A stretch of DNA of 64,000 nt from Dipteronia dyeriana (taxonomy: Eukaryota > Streptophyta > Magnoliopsida > Sapindales > Sapindaceae). The notes under the pieces were generated by a model. It was not told where the DNA came from, searched no databases, and saw only the letters and a program-made list of their open reading frames with translations. The stretch is taken from NCBI GenBank assembly GCA_032871835.1, contig CM065301.1:35286405-35350404 (forward strand), written 5' to 3'. Positions 11,545 to 29,101 of the stretch are shown piece by piece. How positions within the stretch are numbered: the first letter of the stretch is position 1; each line of letters begins with the position of its first letter. The translations under genes and the position numbers were made by a program.

Positions 11545-12165
11545 TATATGAGCAACAACTCACAGGTTGAACACATCAAATAAACCCTATCATTTAAGAT
11601 CCTATGTAGTTAGCAAACATTAGGTTTAGAGTTCATTCCAAGCTCTCGTATTCAGTCGATGCACTATATAGGTTTCCATGATTCCAAAAGACATTAATCA
11701 CAGAGATTTTGCTCTTAAACATGCAACATTGCGCTTCACTTAATAGTGTAAAACTCTGGAGTTCTTCAGGCCATCAACACCACATTTATCGATCATCTCT
11801 TATTCCATTTGCCTGAAATGGCACATAGATTACGGCAACAATAATGGCACGAAGAGAACATCATGCCAAATCAATAAAGATACCTTTATATACAAGCAAG
11901 TAGGATATTAAATGAGTTGACAATCACTTAAATGTTCGATTCAAAGCACTTGTCAGTAAAAGACTTTCAATCTCCTCTTTAATAAGGGCTGAAATAATAG
12001 TTTGCTTAGAAGTGTTTCTGATATCATTGAAATCTCTTCCGCTCACATATCTATTTTATAATGTTCGAAAGAAACTAGACAGAAAGCGTTTTAGTAGGGC
12101 AAGAGAAACCTTTCTACAAAAGCACTCCTATGAACAACATAAGATCATCTATAATGAAACAATCA
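11545..12165. other. Intergenic, downstream of the helicase gene
   Basis: No open frame or repeat was recognised. The helicase transcript probably ends near 12165-12190, because AATAAA (minus strand) lies at 12186-12191. Confidence 0.4.
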
Positions 12166-12699
12166 ATGTCTAAACGAGATTTGTATTTATTTCCAGTCGG
12201 TCACCATGGAAAATATTACACAAAAGCCTTTAAACTCCTTTCAAAGGGGAAAAAAAGACTGGCAAGACCAGAGAGCCTCAACAATTTTAACCCCCACAAA
12301 CTGGGTTGAAATGAACATGCCTATGATGAGAATAAAAAAGTGGCCTAAATCAAACCCTCTCTCTCCCATTCTACATATTCTACAACCCCAAACATCAACC
12401 TAATAAATTTACCAGTAAAAAGGAAAGAGGATAAAAACAAAGCGGCGTGAAACAATACCTACTCTGTTAGAACTTTTTTCGACCCAAACCTACCAACATT
12501 ACACAACTCTACTCCTTCAACACCAAACCGAAACTTACATCCCCCTCCCTCATGACTGTTTGATAAACACTTCTAATAGTATAGAACACAATGACTAGAA
12601 CACTAACAAAAAGGCATAACGATAACCAAAAATAGGCCCCCGTTCGACAAAGTGAAAGTTTGTGACTAGTAAACACTAAGTATTGTAAAATGTGGGTTT
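12166..12699 (-). other. Probable 3'UTR of the helicase gene
   Basis: Sequence after the stop codon at 12700-12702 on the minus strand. The candidate polyadenylation signal AATAAA at 12186-12191 sets an approximate end and gives a 3'UTR of about 530 nt. This is inferred from motif position only. Confidence 0.45.
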
Positions 12700-18559
<5,860 letters not shown>

Positions 18560-19520
18560 CACAATTCACTTTTCTTTTCTTTTTCTTTCCACGATCAACA
18601 GCAAATCCTGCCACCTAAATCTAAATTAAACAGCTCTTTCGTCCAGAAAACAACAATTCACTTCAGATTCCACAATATAACCTTAAGAGTTAGATTAATA
18701 CACCAGTTTGATTAGTTTTCTATTGTCTGGTAACAGACCCTTACTCTATCAACCGAACCAAAAAACCCTGATAAAACAAGAAAAAGAAAAATTATATCAA
18801 AATTTCAAACTTGAACAAGGGCACAACAATGTCAACAACAAAAAAATATAAATATTCTTATAAAAAAAAGACACCTTAAACATAGATACATGCTTATATA
18901 CATATGCAAAACTTTCAACTAAGCAACCTAAAAGGCTAAATCAAAAACCTGATCTGATCAGGTAACGAACACACAAATTATGACTGCAACGAACACACAA
19001 AAACACAAAATGACAATGCAAGAATGATGCATGCATCGAGTGGCTTGAAAAAAAAATCAAAACATCTGCAATAAAAAGGAGCAAAACGACAATATCCAAG
19101 AGGCAAAAAAAAAACAAACTTTGCTTCGAAAAAAACAAACCAGACCCAACAAAATTAAAAAATCAATGAATAAAACCCACAAATCAAAACAACAAATTTG
19201 AAACAACCCAGGTAATAATTTTCAACAAAGAACCGCAATTCGCTCACGAGAAATCGAAATGCCAGAACTCGAACCACAAATAAGGAAAAACAAATCCCAA
19301 AATTCAGCAAATCTACGATTTTTAAAACAAACCCGTATCCGTGAACAGAGAAATCGATAACAAATACATATACAAATAAAGACATACACGCACAAATAGA
19401 GATACGAAGAACATAGACAGAGAGAGATGGAGAAACAGAGAGAGACCAAACAACCTGGAATTGTTGAAGAAGAAGATGTGGGGGAGATCTCAGAAGAAAC
19501 CCTAAATGTTAAGATACAGA
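18560..19520 (-). other. 5'UTR with a probable leader intron
   Basis: On the minus strand a leader exon of roughly 65 nt would end at 19455 (AATTCCAG, then GT at 19454-19453). It is followed by an intron of about 840 bp ending in AG at 18616-18615, then 18614-18560 leading to the ATG. Introns in 5' leaders are common in plant translation-related genes. The transcription start near 19520 is inferred from the TATA-like tract, and no transcript evidence was available. Confidence 0.5.
19497..19505 (+). promoter_or_regulatory. Telo-box (AAACCCTAA) in the helicase leader
   Basis: AAACCCTAA lies just below the likely transcription start of the helicase gene. In plants this motif is common in promoters and leaders of translation and ribosome-related genes, in keeping with a DDX3-type product. 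Confidence 0.55.
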
Positions 19521-19549
19521 AAAAGAAAATATCTTAGCGCAGGAGTTTT

Positions 19550-19568
19550 ACATATATATATATATATT
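19550..19568 (-). promoter_or_regulatory. TATA-like tract of the helicase promoter
   Basis: An uninterrupted (TA)n tract lies about 30 bp upstream of the inferred leader of the minus-strand helicase gene. It could serve as the TATA box, but it is also a microsatellite. Confidence 0.4.
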
Positions 19569-19954
19569 GCGTGCGTTTTTTATTTTGAAAAAATAAATAT
19601 TTAAAAAAAAAAAGGTCTTCTAATTTTCTTCGTCAATACAACAGATTCAAAAAAAAAAAAGAATGGAAAAAAAAAAAGCCATAGACCGTACAAGTTGCGG
19701 GCAGCGTGAATGGTGTGTTAAAGTTGAAACAAGTGGTCTTAAAAACGCACCGCACTGTCCCCTCTTTATATGGAAAATTATATATTGTCCGATTTTGGTA
19801 TTTTGCTTTTATAAATATCAAAATAGTAATAGTAATAATAATAATAAAGTAGCATATATACGGGGATACGATATGGTACAATACGAAGATATGATAAATC
19901 TTTAAAAATTAGGATACGGATACAGAATGATACGTCAATTGAAACGAGGGATAA
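19569..19954. other. Upstream region of the helicase gene
   Basis: AT-rich sequence with several poly-A runs. No second gene or divergent promoter was recognised. Confidence 0.4.
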
Positions 19955-20148
19955 GTTCAAATCCAACCATTAGAAACATTAGGTAATTGATTTTAACCAT
20001 GTTTGAAAATCTAACTATTTATAACTTTGTTTTTACACTATTACTATAATACCCTTATATAAAAAAATATAAGAACATCTCAACTTGTCTTCCTGTTCGA
20101 CCATAAACCAGAAGATAGGGGTAGAGAGAGAGATAGAGAGCGATATCA

Positions 20149-20313
20149 ATGTCGTCGAGGAGAGACCACTACGAAAAGGACGGAAAGACAGTAAGTAATG
20201 GAGACGACGCTAGAGAATGTACCCCCACCGATAGGAGTCTGTCGAAACCCATTTTTGCACGGGAGAACTTGGTCATAAACTTTGAAAATGTGAAACCTGA
20301 CTTGAAAATGTGA
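20149..20313 (+). pseudogene. Short start-bearing frame, possible captured first exon
   Basis: ATG at 20149 opens a 54-residue frame beginning MSSRRDHYEKDGKTVSNG, preceded by a purine-rich leader (GAGAGAGAGATAGAGAG). A strong splice donor GTAAGT lies at 20191-20196, so the first 14 codons look like the first exon of a cellular gene whose remaining exons are missing. The setting, just inside a MULE-like end, matches Pack-MULE gene capture. The source gene was not recognised and no function is proposed. Confidence 0.4.
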
Positions 20314-20521
20314 ACCCTTCATTGGAAAGGTAAAAAAAAACGTGAAACCTTCAAAAAAAAAAATTCGATGAAGGGTTTTTTTATGTAAAAAAAAAAAACT
20401 TGAAACCAAGCATTCTAAACAAAAAAACGTTTTAAAAAACAACTTGAAAAGTATATGGTTTCATGTTTTCCAAGCTAAGAAACCTTTTTTCTGGGAAAAA
20501 ATCTATGGTTTCACGTTTTTT

Positions 20522-21595
20522 TGTTAGGTTTTGGCTCGTATTTTCAAATGAACCCAATATGAACCAAATAAGACTCAACTGATGTATAACTTCTTAGAGA
20601 TGGGAAACTTTCTAGAGATGTGAGAAAACGTTTGGAAGTTGGAGATGGTGTTTGAGAGATGTTTGAAGACCGAAGAAGAACTAAAGAAACGGATTCAAAA
20701 AGGAATCGCGGCATGGATCGCTGTGAGGACAAGGCGCATGGACCGCGGCGCATGGACCGCGGCACATGGAGCGGTCGATTCCAATAGATCAAGTGCGGTG
20801 CAGACCGCGGCATAGGCAAGAGGCGTAGACCGCAATTTACTGAGCATTCGCTTCCAAAAGTATTCCGCGATGTAGGAAGCCGGGTGTACACTGAGATCGG
20901 GAATGTTGTGCAGAAAAGGAAATGTTCTCTTTCTGGAAGTTCTTGTGCTTGAAGCAAAAGGAATACTCTTTGCGTGGAATAAGAAAACTTGTGCATAAAA
21001 GGAAATATTCTTTTATGGAACAAGAAAGTCTTGTATGCTTAGAAGTAAGATTTCCTTTTATCTTAAACTTCCTGTAACTAGTATATATAGACCTAATACC
21101 TATGTTATTAGATTTAGGGTGTGGAGTTAAAAGAAACACCATGTAACATCGGAGAATGGTGAGATTTGGGTAAGAGACCCATGGGAATATCCGAGGAGAG
21201 ATCTAACGAAATATCAGTGGATCAACGTAAAGATCCGTGGGTGATTTTCAGGGTAGACCAAGTGGATATTGGAGGTTTTTTGGTGAAGATCTTGTGAGCG
21301 TTCTAAGCTGAGAGTCATGATGTAAAGCTCGGTTTTGAGCTTTGGGACTTGGTAAGGCTCCATGGTTTGGGGTTAAGGTGTGAGAGAAAATCATGGAGTA
21401 TATGGTTGTAACAATTTATCATATAGTGAAACTTTCTCTGTCGTCCTGATGGCCCGTGGTTTTTTACCTGATTTTGGTATTCCACATATATCTTGTGTTG
21501 TGATTGATTTATTTTCTTTCATCTTATTTTTCTGCTATTGACATTAATTGCTATGTGTTTTTGGTGAATATTAGGCATATCATTTCCGCGTTCAT
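20522..21595 (+). mobile_element. Probable copia LTR (solo or partial)
   Basis: The segment 21430-21500, with CCCGTGGTTTTTTACCTG and a TTCCACATATATCTTGTG block, matches the R-U5 style of plant copia LTRs on the plus strand. TATATATAGACC at about 21079-21090 could be its TATA box. A CG-rich stretch with repeated GCATGGACCGCGGC occurs at 20710-20830. A TG start at 20522 and an end near 21590 are guesses. No primer-binding site follows, suggesting a solo LTR. Confidence 0.4.
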
Positions 21596-22237
21596 CGGTT
21601 CAAATTCCCCAAATTGTTTTTGGAAAAGTATAAGGTTTCATGTTTTTTGGGAAAAATATACGGTTTCATATTTTCTGCCAAGGTTTTACGTTTTTGTTTC
21701 TTGAAGCCTTCTGGAAATTTTAAAAGCTTAGAAAAATCTACGAATCTTGCCAAATATAACCCAAATTATTGCAATAACACAAAAACTCATGTAACATAAA
21801 ATATAAGGAACAAAAATAATACAAAAACGTAATAGATTTTACACACTCTTAACCGTTTCGAAAGCCAATTCAATTGGATTTTGTCCAAAAACTTCTCCAT
21901 AAAAATTCTATCAAACCTTCAACTCAAAGCTAGAACCAAGCTTAATTGAAGATCTGAGATTTTTTAGCAAAGTTGTTTATAAAAACCAGATTCAAATTTT
22001 TGTTCAAGTCAAATAATGAAAGAATAAGAGAAAGAAGGAAATGTAAGAAGAATAGAAGAATAGAACCGTCATGGAAGAGAAGAAAACGAAAAGAAAATTT
22101 TAAAAATTAAAAATTAAGTGTTGGGGGTATTTTTGTAATTTTAGCTAGGAATTGAATGAAATTATTGAAAGATTGTTATAAATAGTTATATTTTGAAATA
22201 AGGTTAAAAACAAATTTTACATAATTTGGATGGCTTG

Positions 22238-22793
22238 TGAAAATGAATCTAATGCGAATACAATTAACCTAGAGGGGTTTAACAATTAACTTAGAGGTGA
22301 GAATAGGTTATTTACCAATTTAATCGATTATGTTACCAACTTTTTCGATTAGTCAATTTTAATGTCAAATAACAATATAATAAAATCAAGTATTAAAAGT
22401 ACAAAATTTGATTTTTACGTGGAAACCCTACAACTGAGAAAAACCACGGGACTAGCCTCGTTAACCACTTGAATCATAGAAATCCACTGTATGAAAAGAA
22501 AGTTACACCCTCAAGTGATACACGGGCATTCACTCTCGATAACCTCAGGCTATGAATACTTCAACGTACCACTCTTGGTACAATCCTAGTGATATCCCAC
22601 GATCCACTGCTCTTGGCGTGAGCACCACCTAATCTACCCGTAGGTCTTTTACAGTGGCACATGGCAATGCTTGAGCAACCAACACCTAGACCACAAGACT
22701 TTTGTAATTGCTTGGCAACCACCACTTGTGGCTACAAGACTTGAACTCAATGAAGAGACTAGAGAGTTATAGTCTAAGTGTGAACATACAATG
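22238..22793 (-). mobile_element. SIRE-like copia LTR fragment
   Basis: It starts TGAAAATGAATC, the LTR end shared by several LTRs in this window (on the minus strand, an LTR ending TTTTCA), followed by AACCTAGAGGGG. It is cut at 22793 by the next LTR of the same family. It contains the shared features GTGGAAACCC and CCACGGG near 22420-22450. Confidence 0.55.
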
Positions 22794-24556
22794 TGAAAAT
22801 ACACAAAGTGTGTCTAAAAACCTATATGGGGGATGAATGAGTTGTTAATCAATTAATTGCCTACTTTTTTGATTTGTCAATATTGACATATCACCCAAAT
22901 ATAACAAGGTAGCAATCAACAATATAAAGATGCAGAAAACAATAAAAACACTTCGAATTGATTTACGAACTAGGCAAAACTCACGGGCTAGTCATCCAGC
23001 CACTTTGGTTCTCAAATCCACTATATGTAATGATGTGTACAACCTATGTTGACTTCTAGTCACACCATTTTCAGAACATAACACATCTCAACTACCTGCA
23101 GGCCTTTTATATTTATTCTAGACCAGTTGTGCACTAATACTCTTAGTCAGAAGACTTGACTCAATGAAGAGATTAAGCAACCTAAGTGAATATTTGAAAA
23201 TATTCTAATATGCAAATAATGTTAGGCAACACTAAATGCTTATCTAGAGATTTACGATGGCAATCAAACAATCCTAGATATCAATATGTCTATATGAAGA
23301 TTCATAAAGATATAACTAGATAAAGATATGCAAGTCTAAGACCTAGTCATCAAGCAAATCCAAATCAACACATATTGTCACGAAATATAAAAAGATAATA
23401 AATTTAAATGAAATCAATGAAGAACTAATCTCAATCAACCAATAAAGACTTAAAGCATATTCAAAATATGTTCAAGAAAAACAGTCATGCATTTATTCAC
23501 ACAATAAATGCAAATCCTAGGCAAGAATAAACAATAATGGCAATAAATGAAATCTAAAACATGTTCAACTTACCTGGTCATGGAAACAAATAAGACCCAG
23601 GCTTGGATGATGAATGGAGATACTAGATTCACATGGGATTTGAGATTGAATGAGTAAAAATGGAGTCTTGAAGATCTCTCTATTTCTCATAGTTAATTTC
23701 TCTCACTAAAAATATGATTTTTGGAGCTCTGGGTCAAAATGGGGAAGAAGATGATGTATATATAGGGTCCAAATGAAACTACGTCGTTTTGAAGAAGAAA
23801 AACTGATTTTTGGGGTGTCAAAAGCGACTTGAATGGCAAGTCTATTCTCAGGGCACATCTGTCTCGAGATATCGCAAAAGCTCCAGTTTCGAGTGACCCA
23901 AAACATGACCAAACGATATTGATACCTTTCGTATGATATATTGTTGGAAAGGAATGGAAGTCTACTTTGTAATCTTTTTTGTAATCTTTTTCACTAAATG
24001 AGTTTCTGATATCTGTAGAAAGAGTTATGGTCATTTAAGTGACTAAATATCATATTTAGACAAAAACAAAGTTGCCCTGTTTTAGTAGTCTTTTTGGAGA
24101 TTTCAAAACCAATCCAAGCGGTCATGAAATATACAAATAATATACCGTTGGAAATGTATAAGTGTCTAGTTTGACCAGAAATTTTCAAAACTCAAATTGG
24201 ATCTTTGAATAGAACGATATGGTCACAAGGTCACACAAAGATCAGTTTGAAAAAACATGTAAATCATTAAAACCATTCTTTTAAAACTAGACACTTTACT
24301 CCAAATAACCACATATCAAATACATGCAGACAATCAAGGAAACACAAATGCAAGAGTAATGGAAATGCATGTAAGTATGTGTGTGTGCAACTATTCACTT
24401 CAAAAATCAAGACAAGTGATATACCTTTCACTCTTGCTCTTGAAGTCACAAAGATGCTTGAATGTTTTCTATTGAGAGCCTAAGTTACCCATTACAAAAT
24501 TATTCCCGATGTGGTTTGTCATAAAATAAGTCAATTATAAAATAGAGATCCTTACA
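22794..24556 (-). mobile_element. SIRE-like LTR A (3' LTR of a minus-strand element)
   Basis: On the minus strand it starts TGTAAGGATC at 24556 and ends TTTTCA at 22794, 1,763 bp. The adjoining bases at 24557-24575 read, on the minus strand, AAATTGGGAGAT, a polypurine tract, so this is the 3' LTR of an element whose internal region lies to the right. LTR C (27194-48759) is a relative and shares long stretches, including CACGGGCTA and AATCAAACAATCCTAGATATC. Confidence 0.75.
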
Positions 24557-27193
24557 ATCTCCCAATTTGACTATTTCATGACGAAATCACTACTCACAAA
24601 ATAATCCATAAAAAAAACAAAGAGCTTGGTCAAACGAAGTACATTATAAGTTACAATATGAGAAACATAAGATTCTAACCCTTTAAGGTCTTCAATCTCT
24701 TCAGAGATCATTCTACATACACACAATATCTATGAAGCACTTTTCAAGAACAAGTGCTTGTGAGATGTTAAATTATAAAAAGTATTTGTACTTAAATAAA
24801 AATAAAGCAATGCAAAGAATTGCAACAAGTTAATGCAAGTGCAGTGCTTCCCCTAAATGGTTACTCTCTCTCTCTCTCAAAATTTCTACCCCAAAACACA
24901 AATAATACTCCCCTATATTTCTCAAGACTTCTCCCCCTTTTTGATCGTGCCAAAATTATGCTATATTTTGACCCTCATTTCCATGTCTATTGCCTCATTT
25001 TCAAGCATATTTTAATGTCTAATTGGCTATTTTGTAGTTAATGTAGGCATTCGATGTTTTCCAGATGTTGGGGATGCGAAGCAGTATTTCCAGGTGTAAG
25101 ATGGTCAAAGTTTGAAGAAACGGAGCACAGTTCACTGGTGACATTAGGGGGCCACACCCGTGCAAGAAGACCATGTGCATGGGTAAAAACATAAGCACTA
25201 CCCGCGGTCCAAAGCCATCCAAAATGAGAACTAGCCAGTATACAGGTAATGACCCACGTATTACTCGCGTACTACCCGAGGTCCAAGGATCAAGAAATCT
25301 CCAAAAGTGCCCAGTGCGTGGGTAAGGACCCGCACACCACCCGTGATTCGTGAAAAATCACAAGCTAGAAAATCTATGTGCGCGAGTCACACCACGGGTC
25401 AGCACCCGCACACATCAGGATTTTTCTTTCTACGCACTGCACCAGAAAAGTCACTTACATCAGTTTTTTGACCCATTTTTGGAATTCTATATATAGATAC
25501 GTGTGTTAGGTCAGCCACACACCCATACACCTATTTTACATCACATTTTCTCTCTCCAGATCTAAGAACATACTCTCTCACAAATCCAAATCATTCATTA
25601 ACCAAATCCTTTACCAAATCACTTCATTTCTCATTCATTTCCACAAAACTCTCAATCTAAACCTAACACTGATCATGGAACTCAATCTCTGCACACTTTG
25701 GAGAAGAAGAAGAGCTAGGAGAAGAGAAAGATCATCAAAGCTTTATGGGTTTAATCTCTATATTGTCTCTTTTATCTTTTCATTATAATTTTGTAATGGG
25801 TAACTAAACCCTCAATGGGAGTGATGTAAAAATATATAAATTGTGGATAATCTACTATATTCTTATAATTTGATTATTAAGTTTCATTCAGTATTTTTAA
25901 TTCAATTGATAACTTATTGAATTGAGTAGATATTCCATTTATTGGTTCTTGATTGTATCAATTTCTTTTGAGTTTCTAAATTGGTTTATACATCTTCTTG
26001 GATTGAGTAGATATGTCATCTCTCAAGAGAAGTTAGATATACACTTTTAAGGTGTTAAACTAGTTAAATTGAATGGAATGGATATGTAGTGAATATACCA
26101 TTCCTATGCATTTTGGCTTCAATAGAAAGGGGTGGGTTATGAATATGCCCCTCTAAGCCATCACTAACCATTAGAATCTACCTAAGCTTAAAGAAGGATT
26201 CTTTCATAAGCCAACCAAGTAGTTGTGTAATAAAGAGTTGATGTGATTAGAGTCTTCAACTCTCCAAATCCGACCTAGTAGTCGCGAGTGAGCTTGTTGA
26301 CTCAAATCACCCCTAAAGGTAGATTAGCCCTTAATAATTGGATAACTTTGTAAAGATTAAATGGATTACCCATCGTTTGTATAGTGATTGCATCATCTCC
26401 ATCACCTTATCATTTCTTATCTAATCATTCCTTATTCTAATTAGCTTTATTTGCATTTAGATTTACTTAGTCGATAGTTGCATGTTTAGTTTTTAATCTC
26501 CCACTCAAATCATTGCTTTACTTTTATTGCTTTTTAGTACTAGACTTCTATTTGATCATAGCTATCACTCGATCCCTGTGGACGATACTCGACTTGCTAA
26601 TATATTGTTTTTGCAAAGCAATCTTGAGCGTATTTTAGGATTTATAAATTTTGTTTGACAAGCGCTAATTCATATACAGAACGACACTTGTCATTTTTAT
26701 CATGAGATAGACAAAAGAGCTCCTCCTATCGAGTTGCTTTAGCAAAGAAATCTATTAGCACAAAAGATATTTGCATAATCATTTATAAAAACTTTATGCA
26801 ACTTAAATAATTAAGAGAGATTCAATGAGTTTTTTATTTCAAAGAAAAATGTGTGAAGTTGTTGTTTTTCATGCAAGACATATAACATCAAAGTTCAATC
26901 AATGGTATTTGGCAAAACAAACATCAAAATGGGGTTTCTAAATAATTCAAACCAATTTCTACCCTTTTGTCATGAGCAAGCAATATATAGTTTTTTAGAA
27001 TATTGTAAGAAAAAAGCAATTATATCAATCCTTAAAGACAAACCAAGACATGGATATATATAATCCTATTTGATTTTTCCGGATGAAACATCCGTATGAT
27101 AGTAGCCTTGTTTATACCTTTAAGAAGAGAGACTAGACTACATTGGATATATCATCCTTATTGATTGAATGGATACAATATCCTTATTGATTG
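24557..27193 (-). mobile_element. Internal region of element A, no coding capacity
   Basis: About 890 bp of retroelement internal sequence, split by the gypsy LTR at 24942-26693. It matches 48760-49549 in the same order: CAAGACTTCTCCC, ATGAGATAG, GATTCAATGAGTTTT and GGCATTTGGCAAAACAAAC. No open frame is present. Its right limit is the start of LTR C. Confidence 0.65.
24942..26693 (+). mobile_element. Gypsy-type solo LTR
   Basis: A block with TG at 24942 and CA at 26693 interrupts sequence that is continuous in the related internal region at 48760-49549, which proves it is an insertion. Flanks CTTTT and TTTTT are a near-perfect 5-bp duplication. Within it are a TATA box (CTATATATAG, about 25490) and, near the end, ATCCCTGTGGACGATACTCG, which is typical of Ty3/gypsy LTRs. 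Repeated CCCGCACAC and GTGCGTGGGTAA motifs occur at 25140-25430. No internal domain remains. Confidence 0.75.
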
Positions 27194-28439
27194 TGAAAAT
27201 AAATAAAGCATGTCTAATACAACCTATAGATCAAAACACCCAAATGTATCAAGCAATCAATTGACAATTTAAAGATACGGAAAACAATAAAACACGTCAA
27301 TTGATTTATGTGAGAAACCCTCCAACTGGACAAAACTCACGGGCTATCCATCTAGCCACATACAGTCTTCAAATCCACTATATATAATGATGTTTACAAC
27401 CTAGGTTGACATCTAGTCACACCATTCTCGGAACATAACACACAACTACTACCCCACGGGCCTTTTATAGTGATTCTAGACCAATTGCTTTTCCACTAAC
27501 TACTTAGTCACAAGACTTGACTCAAAAAGAGTTTAAACAACCTAAGTAAATATATGATATATCCTAAAATGCAGGTAACGCTAGACAACACTAAGGTGAC
27601 ATTTGGTTACCATGGTGGAATGGTAATCGAAATGGTAATGAGAATGGAAAGGAAAGAAAAACTGAGTATTTTGTTAGGTTGGAACTGTAGAATCAGTTCT
27701 AAATTAGTATTATTTTGTTTGGTTAACAACTGAATGGAATAAAGTTAACTGTATTTTGATCAAAACAATAACAAAATATAAAAGTATATATAATATTATA
27801 TTATATATATATATTATTATAATATTATAATATATATTATTATAATATTATAATATATATAATATAATATATAATATATATATTACATAATAATAATATA
27901 TATATAATGTAAATATTATTATATATTTTTTAATATATATTTATATACATATAATATATATTATATATTAGTAATATCAATAATATTAATATTAATAATA
28001 TTATATATATTATATAACATAAATATTATAATATATATATATATTATAGGTAAAATTCCCCCGTCTGACCCATAAATTAATGCAGTTTTCGAAGCTGTCC
28101 CACCCCAATAAGGTTTTTTTTCTATCCAAGAGAAATAATATTTGGACAAGTATGCCATTATCTACTTTTCAGACAACATTAATATTTTATTTCCCTCTCA
28201 GATATTATTTCTTAGACATGAGTATTCCCCTCTCATATTTGTCTTAAATCTCATAAGGTTTTTGTAAATCACCAGATCATCATATCTCTCAAGGTTTTAT
28301 GATCTAAAGAATGTATTTTTTATGTTTATTTTTCTTTCAGTAACGTTAGCTCGTATTTATTGTTGCATTTTATTTGTTGTAGTAGTTAGGAGTGGTTGTT
28401 CTGGAGTTCTTATAGTGAAAGTAAATTTCCAGAATGAAT

Positions 28440-28900
28440 AGAAGCATAAAAATTAGTTTACCCACAATGTTTACACAGTAGAATGTTTGATTCCTTTATC
28501 CTGCTTATAACCATCCATACATTCATGCATTATATGTACAGCGTGTAATAATTCCCCGATTTCATCATGTAAGCATGCATTGTAATAGTGTGTAAACATG
28601 TCGAGTTAACAATGTGATTGATTACACGTTGCTACCTCGACATGTTTACACATTTAATGTTGCTTAAACGCCGTTACAATGCATACTTACACGTGTAGCA
28701 TGCAGTTTGTATGCATTCAGATTGTTGAGCATGTAAACATGTAGAGATATCAGCGTGTAAGTATTCACATCTTTAAGTGTGTAAACAGACCATGTGTAGA
28801 GTGTAATCATACTCTTACTTGAATCGTGTAAGCAAGTATTAGCGTGTAAACATGCATTTGATCAGCAGTAATCATGCTATCAGTTTGTTAACAATGAACA
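28440..28900. repeat. MULE left subterminal repeats (GTGTAA motif)
   Basis: Repeated GTGTAAACATG, GTGTAAGCA and inverted TTTACAC motifs. A perfect 16-bp inverted repeat, GTGTAAACATGTCGAG at 28590-28605 and its reverse complement at 28636-28651, encloses 30 bp. Confidence 0.75.
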
Positions 28901-29019
28901 TTTCCTTTGTTTAACCATTGAATATTTTGTTTGTTTTCAACCAGTATGGAATGTTTTATTAAACAATAAAAAATAATTACTTATATTGCACGATGGGCAG
29001 TTGTGTGGTCAGAATTATA

Positions 29020-29096
29020 AGGGGAAGGGGAAGGGGAAGGGGAAGGGGAAGGGGGTGGAGGTGGGGGTGGGGATGGGGATGGGGATGGGGGGGATT
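29020..29096 (+). repeat. G-rich tract (GGGGAA and GGGGAT arrays)
   Basis: Five or six GGGGAA hexamers, then GGGGTGGAGGTGG and GGGGAT repeats, all G-runs of four or more on the plus strand. It lies directly before the transposase start codon at 29102 and could form a G-quadruplex. Confidence 0.85.
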
Positions 29097-29101
29097 AGGA
29101 A

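Larger units (their letters stand above)
19955..22237. mobile_element. Non-autonomous MULE-like element
   Basis: The left end (about 19955-20055) and the reverse complement of the right end (about 22105-22237) share TAACC, AAAAT, TAACTATTTATAAC and a trailing AATACCC block, as in long MULE terminal repeats. A leader-like segment and a short start-bearing frame lie just inside the left end. Repeated GGTTTCATGTTTT motifs flank a probable copia LTR in the middle (20320-20525 and 21620-21700). No clean 9-bp duplication could be read because a copia LTR begins at 22238. Confidence 0.5.

Noticed and set aside
18560..18562. In-frame GTG directly before ATG as the helicase start
   Set aside because: Non-AUG starts are not expected here; the ATG at 18559 begins the usual MSxxSWAD-like N terminus.
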